Positions 26,043 to 34,361 of a stretch of 64,000 bases of DNA are shown piece by piece. Under the pieces are notes generated by a model. It searched no databases and was not told the origin of the DNA. It saw nothing but the letters and a program-made list of their open reading frames with translations. Made by a program: the position numbers and the translations under genes. This DNA comes from Terriglobales bacterium (GTDB lineage Bacteria > Acidobacteriota > Terriglobia > Terriglobales > Acidobacteriaceae), in NCBI GenBank assembly GCA_025936825.1, contig JAICSO010000008.1, positions 1 through 64,000 on the forward strand, in the 5' to 3' direction. Numbering within the stretch: position 1 is the first letter of the stretch; every line of letters begins with the position of its first letter.

Positions 26043-26804
26043 ATGAAGGTTTCTTCCGAAGTTTGTCCCGTCTGCGGTGGCACTGGATGGAAATTTGCCG
26101 GCGAGGAACGGCGGGTGAGCCGCTGCGATTGCCGCCTGAAGCAAAAGGGTGAGGCGCTGCTGGCTGCTGCACGGATTCCCAAGCGCTACGAGCATTGTGA
26201 GCTATCGAACTTTTCGTTCGAGGGACCGCATAGCCATCTGACTCGCGCCCGTATGGACGTCTGCAAGTTCGTTGAAGAGTATCCGCTGGAAAACACCGGG
26301 CTGTTGCTGATCGGCAGTATTGGCGTAGGAAAGACACACTTGGCGGTCGGCATCATTAAGGAGTTGATCCTCAGCAAGGGGATCGCATGCCTCTTCTATG
26401 ACTACCGCGAACTGCTGAAGCAGATCCAGAACTCCTATAACGATTCGGTGAAGGCCACCGAATTAGAGGTGTTGCGGCCAGTCTTTGAGACGGAAGTTCT
26501 GGTACTGGATGAATTGGGCGCCGTGAAGCCGACAGAATGGGTTTGGGACACGGTCAGCCTGATTCTGAACACCCGCTATAACGACAACCGAACCACGATC
26601 ATCACCACGAATTACCCGGATGATCCAGCGAAGGAGGCTTCGGGAACTTCCGAGTTTTCCCGCGCACAGCGGGCAGTCAGGGGAGAGACCCTCGGCGACC
26701 GCATTGGAGAGCGCATGCGGTCTCGTCTTCATGAGATGTGCCGGATTATCAAGATGGAAGGCGCCGACTTCCGGCAAACCATCAAGAGCGCAAGCTTCCG
26801 TTAA
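26043..26804 (+). CDS. DnaC/DnaI-like AAA+ ATPase with N-terminal zinc finger
   Basis: A 253-residue protein (266 if the upstream ATG at 26004 is used). A Cys-rich N-terminus (CPVCGGTGW ... CDC, about residues 8-28) resembles the zinc site of DnaI-type helicase loaders. Walker A is GSIGVGKTHLA (about 91-101); Walker B is VLVLDELGA; sensor-1 is IITTNYP. Such proteins load the replicative helicase or act as the ATPase partner of transposons. No transposase is adjacent, so a replication role is more likely. The start MKVSSEV was preferred because the zinc motif then sits at the N-terminus. Confidence 0.82.
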   Translation: MKVSSEVCPVCGGTGWKFAGEERRVSRCDCRLKQKGEALLAAARIPKRYEHCELSNFSFEGPHSHLTRARMDVCKFVEEYPLENTGLLLIGSIGVGKTHLAVGIIKELILSKGIACLFYDYRELLKQIQNSYNDSVKATELEVLRPVFETEVLVLDELGAVKPTEWVWDTVSLILNTRYNDNRTTIITTNYPDDPAKEASGTSEFSRAQRAVRGETLGDRIGERMRSRLHEMCRIIKMEGADFRQTIKSASFR

Positions 26805-26807
26805 AAG

Positions 26808-26912
26808 TGTGGGTCGGACATTTGGGTCACAGTTTTGAGGTCAGGTCCCGAAGCAGTGCTCCCGATATCGTGACGCCCGACTGCAGGTCGGACACGAATG
26901 TCCGACCCACAC
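26808..26912. repeat. Inverted repeat with perfect 16-bp arms, GTGTGGGTCGGACATT (family G)
   Basis: The arms at 26808-26823 and 26897-26912 are perfect reverse complements. The right part (26887-26908) is itself a hairpin with a 9-bp stem. The same arm sequence appears with one change at 45909 and, in frame, inside mnmE at 36104. It lies between two convergent genes. Confidence 0.9.
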
Positions 26913-26917
26913 GGGAC

Positions 26918-27970
26918 TCAGTACAACCGAAAGTTGACTTCCACGCTGACCTGCACCGCGACTGGGTGGCCATCTTTCATTCCGGGAGCAAACTTCCACT
27001 TCTGGACAGCTTCAATGGCTTTTTCATCGAGTCCCATTCCAACCGAACGTGCGACGTGGATATCGCGAACGTGGCCAGTGGCATCAACGACCAGCGAAAG
27101 AAGAACATTGCCCTGATACTTGGCTCGTCGGGCCTCGTCAGAGTACTCGGGATCGGGATCATAGAGCGCGTGCGGGGCAGTTACACCCTTGCCTAGCCGG
27201 TAAACGCCATCACCATATCCCGCCAGGTAGCCCGGTCCAACCCCGCTGCCGACCCCAGTTCCTATGCCTGTCCCTGATTTGTCGCCAATTCCGCCCCGGC
27301 TACCGCTCCCATTCGAAGGCATCACGTTCGGCGAGAACAGGTCCCCAAGCTGATTCGATTGCGGCAGCTTCAGATCAGGCGGGCCGAGGACGGTCGGCGA
27401 CGACTGGAGCTTGGGACTCTCGCTACGAACCACAATTGCGGGTGGTGCGAGCTGCTGGTCCGAAAATTTCGGCGGAGTTCCGCGACTGGCTCGGATCGCG
27501 CTATGGTCGCCACCACCGCCGCCACCGTGCGGAGCAACATCTCCCATGGGCAGCGGCTCGTAGGTAAGCTCGGACGTCAGGATCCGATTTCTTACTACGG
27601 GAGAATGTACGACCCAGATCCCTGACGCGATGAATGCCACCAGCGCCGCATGCGATAGAAACGAAAACAGAAAATTGCGTGGATCAGCCGGTAGCGCGCC
27701 GAACTGTTGTCGCGAGAAAGCCGGCCCCGCGTCAAGCGACGTGAAGATGAATTCGTCCGTTGCTGCGGAAGTACCCTGTTCGTTTAACTCCAGTGATTCC
27801 GCGCGGTCCGTCAGTTGTTCGCGCAAACTGTTCCTGAAATCGTCGCTGGGAAGCATGCGCAGTTCGGCCGCAAGGTGAAGCAGCGGCTCGGAAGTGCTGG
27901 GATGAGCATTCATCGTGCCCAGTGCTTCAATCTTGAGGTCCAGCTCTTCGGCCAATTGTTCGCGGTTCAT
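26918..27970 (-). CDS. Membrane protein with TonB C-terminal domain, probable ECF anti-sigma partner
   Basis: A 350-residue protein. Residues 1-95 are cytoplasmic and helical (LHLAAELRMLPSDDFRNSLREQL). A single transmembrane helix spans about 100-122 (FLFSFLSHAALVAFIASGIWVV). A Pro/Gly-rich periplasmic linker follows, then a TonB C-terminal domain (about 265-350: DPDPEYSDEARRAKYQGNVLLSLVVDATGHVRDIHVARSVGMGLDEKAIEAVQKWKFAPG). Its ATG overlaps the stop of the ECF sigma gene (ATGA), so it is translated with it. The position and topology suggest an anti-sigma factor whose outside part is a TonB domain. A plain TonB energy transducer is the alternative. No exbBD is nearby. Confidence 0.8.
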   Translation of the reverse strand: MNREQLAEELDLKIEALGTMNAHPSTSEPLLHLAAELRMLPSDDFRNSLREQLTDRAESLELNEQGTSAATDEFIFTSLDAGPAFSRQQFGALPADPRNFLFSFLSHAALVAFIASGIWVVHSPVVRNRILTSELTYEPLPMGDVAPHGGGGGGDHSAIRASRGTPPKFSDQQLAPPAIVVRSESPKLQSSPTVLGPPDLKLPQSNQLGDLFSPNVMPSNGSGSRGGIGDKSGTGIGTGVGSGVGPGYLAGYGDGVYRLGKGVTAPHALYDPDPEYSDEARRAKYQGNVLLSLVVDATGHVRDIHVARSVGMGLDEKAIEAVQKWKFAPGMKDGHPVAVQVSVEVNFRLY

Positions 27971-28524
27971 ATCGTGCCTCCCAGTTTTGCCCGCAGATTT
28001 TCCAGCGCGCGAAGTTGAAGTTGCTTGATCGCTCCCTCGTTGCGGCCCAATTCCTGCGCGATCTCGCGGATGCTCCTCTGATCCACGAAGCGCCGGATGA
28101 TCACGTGTTTCTGGTCCGGCAAGAGCGTTTCGACGGCTTTCGCCAGCATCACACTGCGCTCCATCTCGCCGCCCATGCTGCTGAGAGCGCTCAGTTCTTC
28201 TTCGACGTGTTTGCCTTGCTTGGTCCAGTGCTTCGACAGCACATTGGCTGCGATGCCATACAGCCACGCGATAAAGGGAGCGCCTTGCCACTTGAAAGTT
28301 CGGATCGACGCCAGCGCCTGATGGAAGACTTCGGCTGTCAAGTCCTGCGCCTCTTCCCGGCTCGAGACCCTCCGGGCAAAGAAGGCATACACGCGGTCAA
28401 AATTCTGGTCATAGAGCGCTGCAAACCGCGCAGGCTCGCTTTGTGCCGCTTCGATCAGCGACCGATCGTCTGATTCGCGTTCCAGGGTTTCCACTGCACT
28501 CTCCGCGGTTTCCATAGAGTTCAT
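27967..28524 (-). CDS. ECF-type RNA polymerase sigma factor
   Basis: A 185-residue sigma factor (197 if the GTG at 28560 is used). Region 2 is ARFAALYDQNFDRVYAFFARRVSSREEAQDLTAEVFHQAL and continues to FIAWLYGIAANVLSKHW. Region 4 is LPDQKHVIIRRFVDQRSIREIAQELGRNEGAIKQLQLRALENLRAKL. It would direct RNA polymerase to a small regulon. It is coupled by an ATGA overlap to a TonB-domain membrane protein that may hold it inactive. I could not identify its target promoters. ATG 28524 is preferred, but neither start has a good ribosome site. Confidence 0.92.
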   Translation of the reverse strand: MNSMETAESAVETLERESDDRSLIEAAQSEPARFAALYDQNFDRVYAFFARRVSSREEAQDLTAEVFHQALASIRTFKWQGAPFIAWLYGIAANVLSKHWTKQGKHVEEELSALSSMGGEMERSVMLAKAVETLLPDQKHVIIRRFVDQRSIREIAQELGRNEGAIKQLQLRALENLRAKLGGTI

Positions 28525-28582
28525 GCGTCGCGGAAGTCGAAAAGTTACGCGGGAGAACACAGAAGGTGAGATGCGGGAAGCA

Positions 28583-28667
28583 AGTGGCTAGTGGCTAGTG
28601 ACTAGTAGCTAGTGGTCAGTTGCCGGGCAAGTAGTTCCAGTTCCTGGTTGTCAGTTCTCAGTGCTGA
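28583..28667. repeat. 7-bp arrays AGTGGCT/TTGTCAG-type (family B), first block
   Basis: 28583-28624 holds six 7-bp units with TAG at 28589, 28596 and 28603, and CTA one base earlier in each, so all six frames are closed. 28634-28667 continues with related units. It lies upstream of the ECF sigma gene. Confidence 0.9.
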
Positions 28668-28710
28668 CTGAGCCTATTAGGCTTGGTGACTTAGTGAAGT
28701 GAAGTGGGCC

Positions 28711-28766
28711 GCTGGAACTGGCAACTGCGAACTGACAACTAGCAACTGGCTACTGGCAGCTGGGCC
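28711..28766. repeat. 7-bp array CTGGCAA-type (family B), second block
   Basis: Eight 7-bp units (CTGGCAA, CTGACAA, CTAGCAA, CTGGCTA). The CTA at 28750-28752 is the TAG stop of the minus-strand PilZ-GAF gene, whose last residues are therefore repeat-encoded. Between this array and the first block nothing else is visible. Confidence 0.9.
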
Positions 28767-29712
28767 TAAACACTTCCGCCTTGCTGAGCGTCAGGACGAC
28801 AGTCTGAGCAAGGCGCTCGACCACGGCAAGGTCGCCGTCATCGAATGCGAATGGAGCGGTAGAGAAGACTTCCACGAGCCCAACGAGGTCTCGCTCGTAG
28901 AGAATAGGCGCTGCTAGAATCGAGGCAATTCCAAGTCTTCGGCAGGCGTCAACATCGACGCGCGGATCGGATTCGGTATCGTCGCAGCGGAGAGGGCGCA
29001 GCTCGCGAATGCACGCTCCGGTGAATCCGCTGCTGATGTCCACCGGAGCGCCGATCTGCGGAGCATTGCTGCCGGCCACCGCGCGGCAAGTCATGCCATT
29101 CTCGCCTGCAAGCGCTACTGCAGAGCCTGTTCCGCGAGTGATCGAGCAGGCGCGGCTCGCAATCAAGCTCAGAGCCGCAGTGAGATCCCCACCCAGCGAC
29201 TTGAACTCGTACTGAACTGTAGTAGAAACCGGAGCCGCAAATCCGGGTTCATCGTCATCTTCGACTTCTCGTCCTGCGTCCAGGCTCAAGGAAACGCCGT
29301 GGGGTTTACCATTCCCGTTCGAACCGTAGGAAAACGCTGAGTCTCGCACCACCCATCGAGGAGCTTTCCAGCTTGGAGCAAACGCATTCACCGTAAGCCA
29401 CTCGCGCAGACGCTCCCGGGCAGCGTCCGGCAACTCAGAGAATCGCACCCCAGCTCGGCCGAGAGCATCCGCCCACGCGACATAAACGGTTGTTTCCAGG
29501 TAGGCGGTCGGTTCGCCCAGCGAAAGATGCAGCGGCAGGATGCTGTGCGCCGAGAGCGGCGCGAGCGTCTGCATCGACATGCCTTCTTCGCTCAGGTCGA
29601 GAATCATGCCGCCGGTCACGCCGTCAAAACTGGCGAACGCCGGCGTATTCACCCGCTGGCGCAGAGAATGCCGCCGATCGGGAGCCAATTCGTGGTTCAC
29701 AACGGACCTCAT
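28750..29712 (-). CDS. PilZ-GAF domain protein
   Basis: A 320-residue soluble protein. The N-terminal 110 residues look like a PilZ domain: RRHSLRQRVNTPAFASFDG (R-x3-R), then ILDLSEEGMSMQT (the D-x-S-x-x-G motif) and ARAGVRFSEL-like end. PilZ domains bind c-di-GMP. Residues about 175-312 form a GAF domain (LTAALSLIASRACSITRGTGSAVALAGE ... GIASILAAPILYERDLVGLVEVFSTAPFAFDDGDLAVVERLAQTVVL). It may link c-di-GMP to a second ligand; the output is unknown. The last residues PSCQ and the stop lie in a 7-bp repeat array, so the original C-terminus has probably been replaced. Confidence 0.8.
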   Translation of the reverse strand: MRSVVNHELAPDRRHSLRQRVNTPAFASFDGVTGGMILDLSEEGMSMQTLAPLSAHSILPLHLSLGEPTAYLETTVYVAWADALGRAGVRFSELPDAARERLREWLTVNAFAPSWKAPRWVVRDSAFSYGSNGNGKPHGVSLSLDAGREVEDDDEPGFAAPVSTTVQYEFKSLGGDLTAALSLIASRACSITRGTGSAVALAGENGMTCRAVAGSNAPQIGAPVDISSGFTGACIRELRPLRCDDTESDPRVDVDACRRLGIASILAAPILYERDLVGLVEVFSTAPFAFDDGDLAVVERLAQTVVLTLSKAEVFRPSCQ

Positions 29713-29896
29713 CGCTACGCGGAGTTCGCGCAGGCTTGCTGAACATAGGCCGGATCGACGGGAGGCTGGCCGGCCAGGAACTACTTACGACTAGTTCATC
29801 ATGGGACGGAATTGCCGGAATGAGAAGTACATGCGCGGGTACGGGCGCCCACAGCACAAGGACGTAGAGGAAGTAACGGTTGAGCTGCGCTCGACA

Positions 29897-29918
29897 GGAC
29901 GGGCGAGGGCGCCCGTCC
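29897..29918. repeat. Hairpin GGACGGGCG-AGGG-CGCCCGTCC (family F)
   Basis: A 9-bp perfect stem with a 4-base loop, followed by CCCACACA. It stands 24 bp after the stop of the minus-strand peptidase gene. The same 22-base palindrome is found inside mnmE at 36171-36192. The rest of the gap 29713-29941 has no visible gene. Confidence 0.9.
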
Positions 29919-29941
29919 CCACACAAGTCGGGTTAGGGAGC

Positions 29942-31738
29942 TTACCAACCTACTTTCATCCCTTTGTTCTGCTCGTCGAGCCACGTCTTCAGCGGAGCGA
30001 AATAGTCAAGGATCGCGCTGGCATCGGCCTGGCGCTCGCCGGTCAGAGCTTCCATCGCATCGGGCCAGGGCTTGCTTTGTCCCATTTCCAGCATCTTGTT
30101 GAATTTTGTTCCCGCTTCTTTCGAGTCGAAGAAAGTGCAGCGGTTGAGCGGGCCCGTATACCCAGCTTCCTTACATAGGGCGCGATAAAACTGGAACTGA
30201 TAGATGAACGCCAGGAAGTAGCGCGTGTATGGCACATTGCCCGGCACGTGATACTTCGCGCCGGGATCAAAATCTGCTTCAGTCCTTGGCGCCGGCGGTA
30301 CCACGCCCTGATACTTCAGCCGCAGGTCCCACCATGCCTTGTTGTAATCGGCGGTCTTGATCTCGCCGGAGAAAACCTTCCAGCGCCACTGATCGATCAT
30401 GATGCCGAAGGGCAGGAACGCGACTTTGTCGAGCGCCTGTTTCAGAAGGAGGGGAATGTCGGCGTCCGCCGGAGGGATCGTCTCCAGCAAGCCAATCTTC
30501 TTCAGATACTCCGGCGTGATCGCCAAGGCAATGGTGTCGCCGATGGCCTCCTGGAAGCCATCATTCGCGCCGTTCTCGAACAGATACGGCTGGTTCTTGT
30601 ACGCACGCTGATAGAAGTTGTGACCAAGTTCGTGATGGATGGTAACGAAATCCTCATCCTTGATCTGGATGCACATTTTGATGCGGATGTCGTCTTTGTT
30701 GTCGATGTCCCAGGCGCTGGCGTGGCAAACGACTTCGCGGTCGGCAGGTTTGGTGAACAGTGATCGCTCCCAAAAGGTTTTCGGCAAGGGTGCGAATCCC
30801 AGCGAGGTGTAAAAGTTTTCGCCATACTTCACCATCCCGTGCGCATCGAGGTTCTTCGCACGGAGCAACTGCGTAAGGTCGTATCCGCTGCTGTTTTCAG
30901 GGAGACCAAGCAACGGATAGATATTGCCCCAGGTTTGCGCCCACGGATTTCCCAGCAAGTGCGCAGGAATCGGACCATCGGGCGGAACGACATTCGGTCC
31001 ATACTTCTGCGACAAACGTGCACGAACGAATGTATAGAGCGAGAGATACAGCGGGCGCACCTGTTCCCACAGGCGGTCCACATCTGCCGAGAATTGCTCC
31101 GGTGGCATGTCGTAACCGGCACGCCATAGCACGCCGGTGTCTTTGAAGCCCAGTTCGCGCGCACCCTGGTTCGACAGATCAACGAACCGCGCATAGCGTT
31201 CTCGCATTGGCGCTCCGATCGAGTGCCATCCCAGCCAGATTTCCTTCAGCCTCGCTGGATCGCGGTTCTCCGCCATGATGTTCTCGACATCATTGACGTC
31301 GAGTGTCTTGCCAGTGGAATCCTTGAATTTACCCTTGCCGTAATCGGAGTCGAGCGACACTGCGATTGTCGTGAGTTCCTTGCGCAGCTTTGGATCCTTC
31401 GGAGCCGGCGCCACCAACTGCAACTTGAGCAATAGAAATTTGCGCTCCAGATCCGCCGGCATTTTGAGCCCGTCGAAGCGCTTGGCTCCCTCCACCAGTT
31501 CGGTCGTGACGGCAGTCTGCTCGTCATTCACCGCCGCGGCGATCGCCTCGCTGTCGTCAGTGATGAAGTTTTCGTGAATCCAGTTCGCCTGGTTGCCTTT
31601 CACGCTCAATTCGGCCAGGCGCGCCTCGGCCTTGTTCATGAACTGCTCGGCTTCGGCGACGGTAGGCTTTTTGGTTTGTGCTTCGAGAATGGCGGCGAAT
31701 GCAAAACAGAAGAGTGCAAAAAGAAGGAACATCTTCAT
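29942..31738 (-). CDS. Peptidyl-dipeptidase A (angiotensin-converting-enzyme-like, M2)
   Basis: A 598-residue exported zinc peptidase with a Sec signal peptide (MKMFLLFALFCFAFAAILEAQ). The zinc motif HHELGHNFY (HExxH near residue 370) and the downstream GANDGFQEAIGDTIAL (third zinc ligand Glu) are intact, as is RYFLAFIYQFQFYRALC near the C-terminus. M2 enzymes remove C-terminal dipeptides; here the protein is probably periplasmic and scavenges peptides. Its length fits one-domain bacterial ACE homologues. It is monocistronic, with a family A hairpin upstream and a family F hairpin downstream. Confidence 0.93.
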   Translation of the reverse strand: MKMFLLFALFCFAFAAILEAQTKKPTVAEAEQFMNKAEARLAELSVKGNQANWIHENFITDDSEAIAAAVNDEQTAVTTELVEGAKRFDGLKMPADLERKFLLLKLQLVAPAPKDPKLRKELTTIAVSLDSDYGKGKFKDSTGKTLDVNDVENIMAENRDPARLKEIWLGWHSIGAPMRERYARFVDLSNQGARELGFKDTGVLWRAGYDMPPEQFSADVDRLWEQVRPLYLSLYTFVRARLSQKYGPNVVPPDGPIPAHLLGNPWAQTWGNIYPLLGLPENSSGYDLTQLLRAKNLDAHGMVKYGENFYTSLGFAPLPKTFWERSLFTKPADREVVCHASAWDIDNKDDIRIKMCIQIKDEDFVTIHHELGHNFYQRAYKNQPYLFENGANDGFQEAIGDTIALAITPEYLKKIGLLETIPPADADIPLLLKQALDKVAFLPFGIMIDQWRWKVFSGEIKTADYNKAWWDLRLKYQGVVPPAPRTEADFDPGAKYHVPGNVPYTRYFLAFIYQFQFYRALCKEAGYTGPLNRCTFFDSKEAGTKFNKMLEMGQSKPWPDAMEALTGERQADASAILDYFAPLKTWLDEQNKGMKVGW

Positions 31739-31874
31739 ATTGTCTCCGATTTCTGGTGTGGTCCCGAGGTCGCATTCTTGTCAATCACTTCGGCGCCGGG
31801 AGGCACAAAAGAACGAAGAATTATGCAGCAGAACAACGACTTGCAGCAAGCGACGTGTTTGTAAGCCGAGACAC

Positions 31875-31950
31875 TAAACCGCAAAAGTCGCAAAGTACGC
31901 AAAGGACTCAGTGCAATTTCTTTGCGATCTTCGCGTGTTTTGCGGTTAGT
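31875..31950. repeat. Long inverted repeat, 9-bp periodic (family A)
   Basis: The left arm (31875-31908) begins TAAACCGCAAAAGTCGC. The right arm (31916-31950) is its imperfect reverse complement, ending TTTTGCGGTTAGT. CGCAAAG units recur about every 9 bp. The right end overlaps the last codons of plsC by five bases. The 31739-31945 gap holds nothing else recognised. Confidence 0.85.
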
Positions 31951-32752
31951 GGTTTTCGCCCTTCCCTTCGTAGTACATCTCTTCCACTGATCTTTGCACC
32001 CTCGCCGACAGCGCTTCCATATCTCTCAACGTCAGCCCAGCAGTCGAGATCGGCTTGCCGACGCGCATCTCCAGCGGCCGCGGCTTGATGTGATAGGTGT
32101 TCATCGGGAGAAGTTCGTACATCCCTCGCAGCGCAATCGGGACGACGTCAACCTGGGCTTTGATGGCAAGGAAGAAAGCACCCGCCAGAAAGGGCTGAAT
32201 CTTGCCATCGGAGGTGCGACCACCCTCCGGAAAAATCACCAGCGGCATGCCATTTTTCAGAGTGCGCAGTGCCGATTTGATCTGCCCCACAGATCGTGTC
32301 GGATGCTGCTGATCGACACACACCTGCCCCGACCGCTTCAGGTGCCATCCCACGATCGGATACGACCACAGTTCTTTCTTGTGGACGATGCGGAACTGAA
32401 ACGGCAGGAACGCGTAAAGCGCGGGGATGTCGAGCGCCGAAGCGTGATTGACAGCATACACGTGAGGCTTGGAGGTGTCGATCTGCTCAATTCCAATCAC
32501 TTTGAACGGCGACAGAATGGACTTCATCGTCAGCTTCGCCCAGGTTCGCGCGAAGCCGTGGAGAATACTGCCGTCCTTGTCGAAGAATCCAAACGGGATG
32601 GAAAGCGCGCCCAAAACAATCGTGTATCCCCAGATCAGAAGGTCGAGGAAGAAATACGAACGGAGAGCACTCAGAATGCCGTATTTGCGTTGCGGTGCAG
32701 CGGACTGGACTGCAGTTTCCTGAGAGACCTCGCTCACACTGCTATTTTGCAT
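31946..32752 (-). CDS. plsC: 1-acyl-sn-glycerol-3-phosphate acyltransferase
   Basis: A 268-residue inner-membrane acyltransferase. One hydrophobic segment (about 35-57) precedes the catalytic motif NHASALD (102-108, the HX4D box) and FPEGGRT (about 174-180). It makes phosphatidic acid from lysophosphatidic acid and an acyl donor. Its ATG overlaps the folC stop by one base (TGATG), so it is translationally coupled to folC. It is the last gene of accD-folC-plsC, a lipid and cofactor cluster. Confidence 0.92.
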   Translation of the reverse strand: MQNSSVSEVSQETAVQSAAPQRKYGILSALRSYFFLDLLIWGYTIVLGALSIPFGFFDKDGSILHGFARTWAKLTMKSILSPFKVIGIEQIDTSKPHVYAVNHASALDIPALYAFLPFQFRIVHKKELWSYPIVGWHLKRSGQVCVDQQHPTRSVGQIKSALRTLKNGMPLVIFPEGGRTSDGKIQPFLAGAFFLAIKAQVDVVPIALRGMYELLPMNTYHIKPRPLEMRVGKPISTAGLTLRDMEALSARVQRSVEEMYYEGKGENH

Positions 32753-34188
32753 CAGGCGGGAACTCCGAGCGACTGCATGGCTTCACCTACGACGTAAATG
32801 GAGCCGGTAATGACAACAACTCCGTCGTTCCCGGCTACGGTGCAGGCACTCCTGATAGCGGAGGCCACATCTGCCGCAGATTCGATGTCTGCTCCAGTGC
32901 GGACCGCGGCTTCGGCGATTTCTTCTGGAGTTGCTGAACGCGGATTGTCTGCTCGCGTCGCAATGACCCGTTCGGCTAGCGGGAAGAGTATCTCGGCGAT
33001 CTCTCGGATTGCCTTATCGCGCATTGCGCCGAAGACGAATATCAGTCGCCGGTCTTCATAAACCGACGAGAGCGTGGATCGCAAGGCCCATGCGCCGGCA
33101 GGATTGTGGGCGACATCGAAGACGAACTCGGGCTGGCTTTCGCGCGCGGGAATCACTTGGAACCTTCCCGGCCACCGCGTTTCGCGAATGCCGCGTTCGA
33201 CGGAATCTGCAGTGATGGCGGGGAAATGTGTTGTCAGTTGTTCCGCGGCAGCGACCGCAAGCGCAAGGTTGCGAAGTTGGTGACGACCGACGAGTGGAGT
33301 TTCAATGGCGATTTCTTTTCTAAGCACCTGAAGCTGGTATCGCGAAAGCGGCAGCTCGGCGGCTAAAGCCGTCTCCCCGTTTGCCGGTGCGTTTCCGGCG
33401 CGGCTGGAAGCCGTGCCCTCCCGTCCTGAGTCACTGCTGGGATTCGCCGAGCCCCATAGCAGCGGGCTCGCCGGAGAAACCGGTGGGACAAACGGTACCG
33501 CGCTGATCGCCGTCGCGTTTGCTTCCAGTGCTACGCGCCCAATCACGTCGTTCGCCTCCGGATTTTGTGGCAGCGTGACCAACACTCCGTTGGGGCGAAT
33601 GATTCCCGCTTTTTCGCGCGCGATTTCCGCGATGGTGTTTCCTAAAAATTTCTGATGGTCCAGCGAGATATCGGTAATGACGCTCAGCAGCGGGTCGACG
33701 ACATTCGTAGCATCGAGGCGCCCACCCATGCCGACCTCGAGCACCGCAATATCGACTCTTCCGTTGGCGAAGTACTCGAATGCGATGGCGGTCAGCATTT
33801 CAAAGAAGCTGGGATGCCAGGGCAACTCGCCGTCTTCGACCAGGCGTTCCGCTGTTCGATCGACCACATCGTGGAGCAGCGCGAACTGATGGTCCGAAAT
33901 TTGCTCGCCATTGATGCGTATCCGCTCGTTGATCCGCACGAGATGCGGTGATGTATACAGAGCCGTGCGCAGACCGGAAGCCCGGAGAATCGAAGCCAGC
34001 GTTGCGGCGGTCGAACCCTTGCCATTGGTCCCCGCGATCAGAACACTCCGAAACTTCTTCTCCGGATGCTCCAGCGCTGCCAATAGCACGCGCATATGAG
34101 CCAAGTCGAACTTGTGCGAAGGCGTGTGCGCGAGTTCATGCCCGAGCGCGTACATGCGGGTAATGGCGGATTGATAGGAAGCGGACAT
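32752..34188 (-). CDS. folC: Bifunctional folylpolyglutamate/dihydrofolate synthase with a repeat-derived insert
   Basis: A 478-residue Mur-ligase-family enzyme that adds glutamate to folates. The P-loop is AGTNGKGST (52-60); LEVGMGGRLDATNVVDP, SLDHQKFLG and VFDVAHNPAGAW are further conserved motifs. It is about 40-50 residues longer than usual. Residues about 230-280, low in complexity and rich in Ser, Gly and Ala (LLWGSANPSSDSGREGTA...), are encoded by a cluster of hairpins and look inserted between the two conserved domains. The ATG at 34188 was chosen; longer frames run into the GTACGAC repeat array upstream. Confidence 0.92.
   Translation of the reverse strand: MSASYQSAITRMYALGHELAHTPSHKFDLAHMRVLLAALEHPEKKFRSVLIAGTNGKGSTAATLASILRASGLRTALYTSPHLVRINERIRINGEQISDHQFALLHDVVDRTAERLVEDGELPWHPSFFEMLTAIAFEYFANGRVDIAVLEVGMGGRLDATNVVDPLLSVITDISLDHQKFLGNTIAEIAREKAGIIRPNGVLVTLPQNPEANDVIGRVALEANATAISAVPFVPPVSPASPLLWGSANPSSDSGREGTASSRAGNAPANGETALAAELPLSRYQLQVLRKEIAIETPLVGRHQLRNLALAVAAAEQLTTHFPAITADSVERGIRETRWPGRFQVIPARESQPEFVFDVAHNPAGAWALRSTLSSVYEDRRLIFVFGAMRDKAIREIAEILFPLAERVIATRADNPRSATPEEIAEAAVRTGADIESAADVASAIRSACTVAGNDGVVVITGSIYVVGEAMQSLGVPA
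33360..33470. repeat. Hairpin cluster inside folC
   Basis: Three palindromes within coding sequence: 33360-33371 (CGGCT/AGCCG, loop 2), 33401-33413 (CGGCT/AGCCG, loop 3) and 33448-33470 (CGAGCCC/GGGCTCG, loop 9). The encoded protein stretch has no counterpart in ordinary folC. Confidence 0.75.
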
Positions 34189-34196
34189 TAAAACTG

Positions 34197-34361
34197 CCGT
34201 ACGTCGTAGGTCGTACGCCGTACGCAACACTAGGTTACCAGTTCACGAGGGAATCACGACAAACCGCAACTGACGCACTTGGTTGGGGGTTCGCCGTACG
34301 ACTTACGACGTACGACCTACGACGGAACCGAGCTGACGGCTGATGGCTGAGGGCTGACGTC
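34197..34361. repeat. Inverted 7-bp arrays GTCGTAC/GACGTAC plus GCTGACG units (family E)
   Basis: 34197-34225 holds four 7-bp units (GCCGTAC, GTCGTAG). 34293-34324 holds the inverted counterpart (GACTTAC, GACGTAC, GACCTAC). 34330-34361 adds four GCTGACG-like units. The left array starts nine bases before the folC ATG, and the right arrays encode the accD C-terminus and its stop. Confidence 0.9.

Noticed and set aside
26043-26804. DnaC-like ATPase as an IS21-type transposition helper (IstB)
   Set aside because: No IstA transposase or terminal repeats nearby, and the N-terminal zinc site fits helicase loaders better.
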